Position numbers and translations under genes: made by a program. Shown one piece after another: positions 50,476 to 57,614 of a DNA stretch of 64,000 bases. The stretch's first letter is position 1. The number at the start of each line of letters is the position of its first letter. Below the pieces are notes generated by a model. That model was not told the DNA's origin, searched no databases, and worked only from the letters and a program-made list of their open reading frames with translations. Origin of the DNA: Gammaproteobacteria bacterium 45_16_T64. Lineage in GTDB: Bacteria > Pseudomonadota > Gammaproteobacteria > Pseudomonadales > Ketobacteraceae. The stretch covers positions 1 to 64,000 of the forward strand of contig MABD01000012.1 of NCBI GenBank assembly GCA_002162955.1. The letters are read 5' to 3'.

Positions 50476-51042
50476 TCACTCTTTAAAAATGATAGTTCTA
50501 TAACGAGAACACCTTAAGGAACTAGACCAATAATCACTTGGCAAACCGGCTTTTCTTTTTAATTCTGTCAGAAATACTCTTGCCGTAGGTAAACTATCCC
50601 ATACGATAGGTAAAAAGGTGCCTCTATGGTGTTCCTCCTCTAACACCAAACCATCTTCATAGGGAATAATTTGCCTAATCAAGTCGTCTTCATTTGTGAA
50701 TTGAATTTCCTCGAGTGGGCCAAGCACAGAGATACCTATTGTCAGCGTTGCTAACTCTTCATTTGTAACTTGAGGAAAGCGGGAGTCTTGAAAAGCGGAA
50801 CTGTAGGCGTTACCACATATATCGTCAATGAGAGACCTGTACGGCTCTAGTGTCCCTATACATCCCCTTAGCTGCCCATGAATAGTCAGAGTGACAAAAC
50901 ATGCCCCCATACCTACCAATAGGTTATCAGTTGCTTTGGGGGGATTCATTTTGTGCCCCGTTAACAATCCATGCCTAATCGATTCTCTAGCTAACGCTAA
51001 ACACTGGGTGCGTTGTTCAGCATCTATAAGGTTGCCACCCAT
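50476..51042 (-). CDS. AMMECR1-domain protein (AmmeMemoRadiSam system protein A)
   Basis: 188 residues from the ATG at 51042 (GAGGAG upstream; the TTG one codon earlier is less likely). The AMMECR1 core motif LRGCIGTLEP is present, with FVTLTIHG before it and YSSAFQDSRFP after. AMMECR1 domains occur in nearly all life; a molecular function is not established. It is 41 nt downstream of the Memo-domain gene, and a radical SAM gene is divergent from both, completing the trio recognised as the AmmeMemoRadiSam system. Confidence 0.93.
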   Translation of the reverse strand: MGGNLIDAEQRTQCLALARESIRHGLLTGHKMNPPKATDNLLVGMGACFVTLTIHGQLRGCIGTLEPYRSLIDDICGNAYSSAFQDSRFPQVTNEELATLTIGISVLGPLEEIQFTNEDDLIRQIIPYEDGLVLEEEHHRGTFLPIVWDSLPTARVFLTELKRKAGLPSDYWSSSLRCSRYRTIIFKE

Positions 51043-51083
51043 CAAAACACTCCTCGATAATTGAAGTACTAGAAATTTATGTA

Positions 51084-51863
51084 TTAATAGAGAGCAAAGC
51101 TACCGTAACCCACAACACGCTGCTTATCCCCACTGGTATCACCTGAGTTACGCAATGCAAGTTGCTCAATGTGCAATCCCATTTTTTTTGCATAGTAGAG
51201 CATCCCGTTAAGCGGTCGACAGCCACAGGCCTCATCTCCACTTAAACTAGATTCTAGCGCCATGATTTTGATCGCCGTATCAGAATCCATTTTCATTGCT
51301 TGGTTATAAGATAGGAAATGGCTTAAGTCTGTACTAATTACGATGAGCGTTTCTGCCTCCCCCCATACGACATCTAACACCTTGGCCACATCAACAGCAC
51401 TACACTCCCCTACAACCAAGGGTACCAAAGAAAACTTACCAATAACCTCTTGTAGAAAAGGTAAGTGTACCTCAAGGCTGTGTTCTAGCTCATGTGCTTC
51501 ATCACTAGCCTCTACAAAAGAAAGGCGGTTAATTCGTTCTATTAGCTTAAGGTCCAAGGGTATATCACCTAATGGCGTTGAAAAGGCACTGACTGAAGGG
51601 ATGGCAACGCCGACAACCGGTACCCGATGACATGGCCCCAACAATATCACTCGCTCAATTTTGTCGTCACTTTTCTCTAACAACTTATAGGCCTCAGCAG
51701 CCACTTGACCAGAATATATGTATCCAGCATGAGGCACGACGAGTACTTTAGGCACTAACTCTCTATCCCGAGACGCTTTCAAAAAGCGAGTGACAGCCCC
51801 TTTCAATTCCACTGGGTTACTAGGATAGAACATTCCAGATACTGCTGCTGACCGGATATCCAT
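51084..51863 (-). CDS. Memo-domain protein (AmmeMemoRadiSam system protein B)
   Basis: 259 residues. Memo-family motifs: RSAAVSGMFYPSNPVEL at the start, VVPHAGYIYSGQVAAEAY, ILLGPCHRVPVVGVAIP, STDLSHFLSYNQA and GCRPLNGMLYYAKKMG, including the His and Cys residues that bind metal in human MEMO1. Related folds include extradiol dioxygenases. AGGAGAG precedes the ATG. First gene of the protein B-protein A unit, divergent from the radical SAM gene. Confidence 0.93.
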   Translation of the reverse strand: MDIRSAAVSGMFYPSNPVELKGAVTRFLKASRDRELVPKVLVVPHAGYIYSGQVAAEAYKLLEKSDDKIERVILLGPCHRVPVVGVAIPSVSAFSTPLGDIPLDLKLIERINRLSFVEASDEAHELEHSLEVHLPFLQEVIGKFSLVPLVVGECSAVDVAKVLDVVWGEAETLIVISTDLSHFLSYNQAMKMDSDTAIKIMALESSLSGDEACGCRPLNGMLYYAKKMGLHIEQLALRNSGDTSGDKQRVVGYGSFALY

Positions 51864-51937
51864 TCAAACTCTCCTAAGAGGCAAATGATACATTTACCGT
51901 GCAATACACTTTCAAATTTGATATTAGATCCTCATAC

Positions 51938-51949
51938 TACTAATTAGTA
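51938..51949. promoter_or_regulatory. Palindrome in the divergent AmmeMemoRadiSam promoter region
   Basis: TACTAATTAGTA is a perfect 12-bp palindrome centred between the Memo and radical SAM genes (starts at 51863 and 52011), 75 and 62 nt away. A shared operator is plausible; no known regulator motif was recognised. Confidence 0.45.
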
Positions 51950-52010
51950 CCACTTTCCGGGACAAAATTATAGGCTGGGATTATCGCTAACCCCAAAACG
52001 GGAGGCTTTC

Positions 52011-53096
52011 GTGAGTGTTAGTTTATCGGACAAATTTTCAGTACCTGCACGTTACTGGCATACCCTTGATGATGGCCGAATTCAATGCGACCTATGCCCC
52101 CGGTATTGTAAATTACACGAAGGTCAACGTGGCCTGTGTTTTGTACGAAAAATGGAACACGGAAAAATGCACCTCACCACTTACGGTCGATCCAGTGGAT
52201 TCTGTATTGATCCCATCGAGAAAAAACCGCTAAACCATTTTTTCCCTGGCTCATCAGTACTTTCATTCGGCACTGCTGGATGCAATTTGAGCTGCAAATT
52301 CTGTCAAAATTGGGACATCAGTAAATCTCGGGAGTTAGACACGCTATCCAGTGAAGCAACCCCGCACATGCTTGCGCAAGCCGCGAGTAATTATAGCTGC
52401 AGCAGTATTGCTTACACTTATAACGATCCTGTCATATTTCTTGAATATGCAACTGATGTTGCACAAGCTGCCCATGAATTCGGCATTAAGAATGTGGCTG
52501 TTACGGCAGGCTATATAGCTGAAGTTGCTCGAGACGAGTTTTTTAGACATATAGACGCCACCAATGTTGACCTAAAGGCATTTAGTGAACGCTTCTATCA
52601 CAAAATATGTGGAGGGCACCTACAAAACGTATTAGAAACATTACTATACCTTAAAAACGAAACGGCAATTTGGTTCGAAATTACGACACTTCTTATCCCC
52701 GGTGAAAATGACTCTGATAAGGAGTTGAATTTGATGTGTCAATGGATAGTAGAGACACTAGGACCAGATATACCACTTCACCTAACCGCTTTTCACCCTG
52801 AATGGAAAATGTTAGATAACCCTCGTACACCGCCTGAAACCCTAACAAGAGCTAGGGCGATAGCAATCGATAACGGATTGCACTATGTATACACGGGTAA
52901 CGTACATGATCCAGCGGGTAGCAGTACGTACTGCCCAGAATGCAAAAATTTGCTCATTGAGAGAGACTGGTATGTTCTTGGTGCGTGGAATCTAACAGGA
53001 GGCAAGTGTTCTTATTGCGGAACAAAAATCCCAGGGAAATTTAGGTCAACTCCGGAGAGCTGGGGAAGTAAAAGAATACCAATTCATCTGTTATAA
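52011..53096 (+). CDS. amrS: AmmeMemoRadiSam radical SAM enzyme
   Basis: 361 residues. The radical SAM cluster motif CxxxCxxC is in AGCNLSCKFCQNWDIS. An N-terminal cysteine set (CDLCPRYCKLHEGQRGLCFVR) and C-terminal cysteine pairs (YCPECKN, CSYCGTK) may bind metal or more clusters. It belongs to the group found with AMMECR1 and Memo genes. Start is GTG at 52011 with GGGAGG seven nt upstream. The reaction is unknown; the family generates a 5'-deoxyadenosyl radical. Confidence 0.93.
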   Translation: MSVSLSDKFSVPARYWHTLDDGRIQCDLCPRYCKLHEGQRGLCFVRKMEHGKMHLTTYGRSSGFCIDPIEKKPLNHFFPGSSVLSFGTAGCNLSCKFCQNWDISKSRELDTLSSEATPHMLAQAASNYSCSSIAYTYNDPVIFLEYATDVAQAAHEFGIKNVAVTAGYIAEVARDEFFRHIDATNVDLKAFSERFYHKICGGHLQNVLETLLYLKNETAIWFEITTLLIPGENDSDKELNLMCQWIVETLGPDIPLHLTAFHPEWKMLDNPRTPPETLTRARAIAIDNGLHYVYTGNVHDPAGSSTYCPECKNLLIERDWYVLGAWNLTGGKCSYCGTKIPGKFRSTPESWGSKRIPIHLL

Positions 53097-53102
53097 GGAT
53101 GA

Positions 53103-53132
53103 AATAAAGGCGTAATTCCTTACGCCTTTATT
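53103..53132. terminator. Bidirectional terminator between radical SAM and desaturase genes
   Basis: AATAAAGGCGTAA and TTACGCCTTTATT are perfect 13-nt arms with a 4-nt loop, between two convergent genes, with A and T runs on both sides. Confidence 0.88.
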
Positions 53133-53141
53133 CGTTAACGG

Positions 53142-54293
53142 TTAAGCGGCATTCTTGTCAAGATTTATAGACTTTTGCGGTATATTGACGGACACAATTT
53201 CTGCTGATTTTTTCTGCTTGGCTTTCTTGCCAAAAGGCAGAGCATACTTGAATATTCTGCCAACAACCGTAGAGAACTGCTTTTTGAAAGACCCAGTATT
53301 GTAATTCTGACCGTACCGTACACAAATATCTTGTACCTTTTCAGATAGTTCTGCATATCGAACCCCAGGCACATCTGGAAACATATGATGTTCAATTTGG
53401 TGACTTAGATTCCCCGTCAAAAAATCAAACATTCGACCACCAACAAGGTTACTAGATCCCCTCAATTGACGAAGGTACCATTGCCCCCTAGATTCGTTCT
53501 CTATAATCTCTTTTGGGAATGTCTCTGCGTCTTCAGTGAAGTGACCGCAGAATATGATACCAAATGTCCAAAGATTTCGTATCACACCAGCCATTAGGTT
53601 ACCCGTAATTACCGGTATGAACATTGGACCTGCCAACAGAGGAAAGAAAAGATAGTCCTTAGCAAATTGCTTCCGCATTTTCTTAGCGATAGGCTTAAGC
53701 TCTTCCCTTATTTCAGCGAATGACTTTTCACCAGTAATCAATTTCTCTAATTCTAGAGACTGCAATGCTAACGTCCACTCAAACGTTAACGCGAGAAAGG
53801 TAGCAATAATTGGGTTCGCGAGGTATCGAGGGCTCCACTCTTGCTCAGGAAATAGTCGCAATGCTCCATAACCAATATCATGGTCCATTTCCAATACATT
53901 CGTATACGTATGGTGCATAAAGTTATGGGTATGGCGCCAATTATCAGCCGTACACACTGTGTCCCATTCGTAAGTGCTGCCTCGCAATGTAGGATCATTC
54001 ATCCAGTCATATTGCCCATGCATCACATTATGACCTAGCTCCATATTCTCGACTATTTTTGACACACCTAGAATTGCGCTACCTGCAACCCAAAATGGTG
54101 GTAACCAGCCGAGCATAAGCGAACTTCTGCCAACTATTTCTGTGTAGCGTACAAAATTTCTAACACGATAGATGTAATCAGCTTCTTTTTTCCCAAGAGA
54201 CTCCATTACCTCTTTTCGGATTTCATCAAGCTCTAGACCAAATGCAGTAATTTCTTCTTCATTTAACTGACGACTTTTACTTTTAACATCCAT
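53142..54293 (-). CDS. Membrane fatty-acid desaturase
   Basis: 383 residues from the ATG at 54293; a GTG four codons earlier is possible. The three histidine clusters of acyl-lipid/acyl-CoA desaturases are present: ELGHNVMHGQYDW, WRHTHNFMHHTYTN and LSHQIEHHMFPD, with hydrophobic segments between them. Di-iron enzyme that inserts double bonds in membrane or CoA-bound acyl chains. It lies 21 nt after the reductase gene in one operon, an arrangement known from DesA3/reductase pairs of mycobacteria and from pseudomonad desaturase operons. Position specificity (Delta9 or other) is not readable. Confidence 0.9.
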   Translation of the reverse strand: MDVKSKSRQLNEEEITAFGLELDEIRKEVMESLGKKEADYIYRVRNFVRYTEIVGRSSLMLGWLPPFWVAGSAILGVSKIVENMELGHNVMHGQYDWMNDPTLRGSTYEWDTVCTADNWRHTHNFMHHTYTNVLEMDHDIGYGALRLFPEQEWSPRYLANPIIATFLALTFEWTLALQSLELEKLITGEKSFAEIREELKPIAKKMRKQFAKDYLFFPLLAGPMFIPVITGNLMAGVIRNLWTFGIIFCGHFTEDAETFPKEIIENESRGQWYLRQLRGSSNLVGGRMFDFLTGNLSHQIEHHMFPDVPGVRYAELSEKVQDICVRYGQNYNTGSFKKQFSTVVGRIFKYALPFGKKAKQKKSAEIVSVNIPQKSINLDKNAA

Positions 54294-54314
54294 AATAATT
54301 CTCACTGTAAAATA

Positions 54315-55382
54315 TTAGATATCTAAAACTACGGCACTTAATGGTTCGCTCACACAAATCCGAATTTGCGTATTAGGTTGGTCATCTATCTCACCTGTTA
54401 CTAGGTCACGGACAACTCCAGACACCTTAGTACAGCTACAGGTCTTACACATTCCAATTCGGCACCCGTGAGCCGGTCTGGCTCCAGCGGCTTCAGCACT
54501 TTCTAAAAGGCTTGGTTTACTATTCAATAATTCTTGCTGACTTCTACGCAACATGATCGGCATTTTATTAGCAGGCACATCGCTCTCAATAGCCGGCAAC
54601 CCAAAAACTTCTTTATTCAAACGCGGTGTTATATTCTGTGCTTCCCAAACCTTGCTGACGACTGACATCAATCCTGGAGGACCACATAGATAAGTCTCCC
54701 TGTCACTGTAGTCGTTACATAACGCTGCAAGCTGCTCTATGCTAAAGCTCCCCGCATCGCCATCTTCTGCTAAAGCGTAGTGAACCGTTACTGATGGATG
54801 TTTCTCCGCAAGCTTGTCAAATTCTTTACCGAAAGCGAGGTCTTCTTTACTGTTAGCGTAATAAATTACTGTGGCATCAACGTTGGATTGGCGGGTTATT
54901 GCTTCAACTAAAAGGCTAAAGATTGGTGTAACACCACTTCCCCCAGCAATAAACAGCAAGCTGTCGGGTGTCGTTTGAGGCAGTACGAATTCGCCTGCAA
55001 CATCAGCCATCTCAATGGTGTCGCCTACTTCTAATTGATGATGCATCCAATTAGATACTCTGCCATAAGGCTGTCGCTTTACCGCAATCTCAATGACTTC
55101 ACTATTCGGAGGGCTCACCAAGCTATAGCAACGCTCCAGAAACACTCCATCGATCATAACCTTGAACGTTGCGTATTGACCCGCCTTAAACGCACTCCAG
55201 TGACGGTTAGTCCGTAGTGTTATACGTTTAATATCTGGGGTTTCGTCTTTAATTGACAGAACGCGTGCCATCTTACGATTAGTCGTTAACATTGGGTCCA
55301 TGTGTGCAAACATGAAATCAATCCAATCTTCTTTTACTGTTTTTCTTACAATCCGCTTGATCGTTGAATTAGCTGCATTCAT
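54315..55382 (-). CDS. Ferredoxin-type reductase for the desaturase
   Basis: 355 residues. FAD-binding domain (about 40-140) with LERCYSLVSPP; NAD(P)H-binding domain with LLFIAGGSGVTPIFSLL; C-terminal [2Fe-2S] ferredoxin domain with HGCRIGMCKTCSCTKVSG. It passes electrons from NAD(P)H to the downstream desaturase. First gene of the operon, with its own promoter and an upstream palindrome. Confidence 0.93.
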   Translation of the reverse strand: MNAANSTIKRIVRKTVKEDWIDFMFAHMDPMLTTNRKMARVLSIKDETPDIKRITLRTNRHWSAFKAGQYATFKVMIDGVFLERCYSLVSPPNSEVIEIAVKRQPYGRVSNWMHHQLEVGDTIEMADVAGEFVLPQTTPDSLLFIAGGSGVTPIFSLLVEAITRQSNVDATVIYYANSKEDLAFGKEFDKLAEKHPSVTVHYALAEDGDAGSFSIEQLAALCNDYSDRETYLCGPPGLMSVVSKVWEAQNITPRLNKEVFGLPAIESDVPANKMPIMLRRSQQELLNSKPSLLESAEAAGARPAHGCRIGMCKTCSCTKVSGVVRDLVTGEIDDQPNTQIRICVSEPLSAVVLDI

Positions 55383-55427
55383 GTCTAAACAGGCCCCATA
55401 TAATCTTGAGTGAACATATGCTCACCG

Positions 55428-55455
55428 AATATATAGATATCGAATTTTAAGTCAA
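55428..55455 (-). promoter_or_regulatory. Promoter of the reductase-desaturase operon
   Basis: Minus strand: TTGACT (55455-55450) and TATATT (55433-55428) separated by 16 nt, about 45 nt before the reductase ATG at 55382. A good sigma-70-type match. Confidence 0.65.
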
Positions 55456-55461
55456 CACCTG

Positions 55462-55480
55462 TACACCAATAATTGGTGTA
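55462..55480. promoter_or_regulatory. Operator-like palindrome of the desaturase operon
   Basis: TACACCAAT-A-ATTGGTGTA: 9-nt perfect arms around one base, just upstream of the -35 box. Its position suggests an activator or repressor site sensing fatty-acid status; the regulator is not identified here. Confidence 0.65.
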
Positions 55481-55665
55481 AAAAGAGATATAAACGCTCG
55501 AAATTGCAATTAGATAACCCAATTACAGGTATTATCGGCGAATATGGCATATTTTTGGCTGGTTCTAGCATATACAGTTTATAAGCACATGTGCACACAG
55601 AACACTTTCTACTTTACCATAGTCTTAAATATCACGACAAAACCCACCGTCATCAAATCGTGATA

Positions 55666-56628
55666 TCAACGAATAACTTTGTCCACCTGAAGCAATTTAC
55701 TTTCCTTAAACCGAATCCCCCGGTCCTGGCTTATCTTAACGTTTACGTGCTTGATCACTGACAATGGCTGTTCGAATGTTTCCCCCTCTATCTTCCAGCG
55801 ATTATCCATTAGGTCAAAGATCTTGCCTGCAGTCTGAGCGCCTAATCCAGTATGGTCGGGGAACACTGCGAGGCTCCCCATATTCAGTTGTGTCTTAGTG
55901 AGCGTTTCTACACCCACTACCACCGGCTTGTTAAAGCGAGTCATAAATGGCATCCAAGATCGAGTGATCAGATCTCTCGTAAGTAACCGGCTGTCATTGC
56001 TAATCCAAAGTGCATCTATGGATTTGTCGGCAAGCTTTCTTAATGCCTGCTTTGTTTTTCTTGTGCTATTCGCATCACTATCCGATATCCCTACGGAAAC
56101 CAATTCAATACCTTCAGATTCACAATAGCGTCTATTCTCCTCAATCATATCAATCATATCGTGGCGATAGAGCACGCCGACGCGTTTGATGTTTTTAGCG
56201 GTAATCGAACGAAGACTGACTAGACTCGTCACTGCGGGTATTTCATAAAGAATGCCGGTAACGTTCTTACTCCCCGCCAACACTCGATCTATAAATAACG
56301 CGGCTACTGCAATGCTCGGTGGCAACGAGATAGCAGGTCGATCTTCTTGAAGCCCTCTGAATAGCTTCAACTGCCTATTCCCCATAAGTACTATTGCACG
56401 GGGCTGATATCGCTCTATAACCGCATATAGATCGGATTTCGTTGATTTTGCATCAAAAACGATATCTTCATAACGTAACTCGCCGGCCAATTCATCGGAA
56501 ATCCCCGAGACTATTTGCTCAAAGTGATGCCCAGATGGACGAACAATCAATATAGAATCAATGGCATATACTGGGCTGCTTGAGACCAGCAACAGTAGCA
56601 AGAAAAATACAGCCCGAGAAAAGCTCAT
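55666..56628 (-). CDS. ABC-transporter substrate-binding-like lipid/tryptophan-type protein (ABC_sub_bind)
   Basis: 320 residues from the ATG at 56628, which overlaps the preceding stop as ATGA and has GAGGAAGG upstream; five extra codons upstream are possible. Signal peptide MSFSRAVFFLLLLLVSSSPVYA. The pattern (SAKNIKRVGVLYRHDM, IEENRRYCESEGIELVSVGI, LADKSIDALWISNDSRLLT, LGAQTAGKIFDLM) matches the ABC_sub_bind family. No permease is adjacent; the neighbour upstream is another binding-like protein and the divergent gene is a CheA-like kinase. Confidence 0.8.
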   Translation of the reverse strand: MSFSRAVFFLLLLLVSSSPVYAIDSILIVRPSGHHFEQIVSGISDELAGELRYEDIVFDAKSTKSDLYAVIERYQPRAIVLMGNRQLKLFRGLQEDRPAISLPPSIAVAALFIDRVLAGSKNVTGILYEIPAVTSLVSLRSITAKNIKRVGVLYRHDMIDMIEENRRYCESEGIELVSVGISDSDANSTRKTKQALRKLADKSIDALWISNDSRLLTRDLITRSWMPFMTRFNKPVVVGVETLTKTQLNMGSLAVFPDHTGLGAQTAGKIFDLMDNRWKIEGETFEQPLSVIKHVNVKISQDRGIRFKESKLLQVDKVIR

Positions 56629-57380
56629 AACGCCTTCCTCCACTTCTCTACCCGAAGGTAGCTGTTCACCACAGGATCAAATCTAGAGACACAATCGGAT
56701 ATCACATCCCTATCGCTTTGCTTCAAATAACTTACTACTGGTAACCCGAGTCGAATATCTGTTCTTGTCACCTTCAGCTTTAGTCGGGTAACTTCTTTTA
56801 AGTCAGTTAAATCACTGTCAGATATAAATAAGGCGTCGGCTCCGTTAAAATTCAGTAATGGAAGTAAGTCTTCGGCTTTTCCCACTCGCTTTATCGCGAC
56901 ATCACCCAGCAAGGATCGTATGAACGCTCTCATGGCCTTCCTACCCAACAAATCAATAACGCCGATTTTCTTCTTCGACAACTCACTAACACTAAGCGCA
57001 TTTCCCAGCGAGACCAAATAGTAACTTTCGAGCTGAGATTGCTCTCTCTGGCCCTCCAATAGCGTTTTATAAACTGTGTACGGCTTTATTACATCGGGCA
57101 AAGAGATGGTTGCATCGGGAGCCGAACTCAGAACGTGCTTCTTGAAGTCTTTAGCCTTGCCGTAAACATGCACTTCAAGCGAAGGGCAAATCGCTCCAAT
57201 TTTCTTCTGCATCGCATGAGCTTTGGTATAGCTAGGATTATAAATATACAAAGTTGGTGGTGAGTTTGCTCTACAGGGCTCAGATAGGAAAAATAAACAA
57301 GCAAATACCGTAAAGAACGAAGAAACGCAAAGCTTCTTCGCCTCTGGACAGAATAATGTAGAGAAACGACAATGCATCAT
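56625..57380 (-). CDS. Second orphan periplasmic binding-like protein
   Basis: 251 residues. A signal peptide follows an N-terminal 20-residue extension (about 18-38, ending CRANS). The body (LYIYNPSYTKAHAMQKKIGA, KKIGVIDLLGRKAMRAFIRSL, GADALFISDSDLTDLKEV) resembles PhnD/SBP-type periplasmic proteins but is not a clear member. The stop overlaps the start of the ABC_sub_bind gene, so the two are coupled. It is divergent from the large sensor kinase. Confidence 0.65.
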   Translation of the reverse strand: MMHCRFSTLFCPEAKKLCVSSFFTVFACLFFLSEPCRANSPPTLYIYNPSYTKAHAMQKKIGAICPSLEVHVYGKAKDFKKHVLSSAPDATISLPDVIKPYTVYKTLLEGQREQSQLESYYLVSLGNALSVSELSKKKIGVIDLLGRKAMRAFIRSLLGDVAIKRVGKAEDLLPLLNFNGADALFISDSDLTDLKEVTRLKLKVTRTDIRLGLPVVSYLKQSDRDVISDCVSRFDPVVNSYLRVEKWRKAL

Positions 57381-57614
57381 TCCCCCTTACAGCCCCGACA
57401 TCTATTTCGACTCAATCCGACCCCTCCTTCATGCCTATTAAATGTAGCACAAATCGTGTTAGGTATTTTCACCCTTACACCACGATCGAGCACGCCTTCT
57501 AAGCTTATGACTATTAGGAATAAGCTTAAGATCAATACTTGTTAACACCTGCTCACTTTGCCGCACTCTCCCTCTTTTTAAACTATAGTTTATGAATATG
57601 CCCTACTTGCCAAT

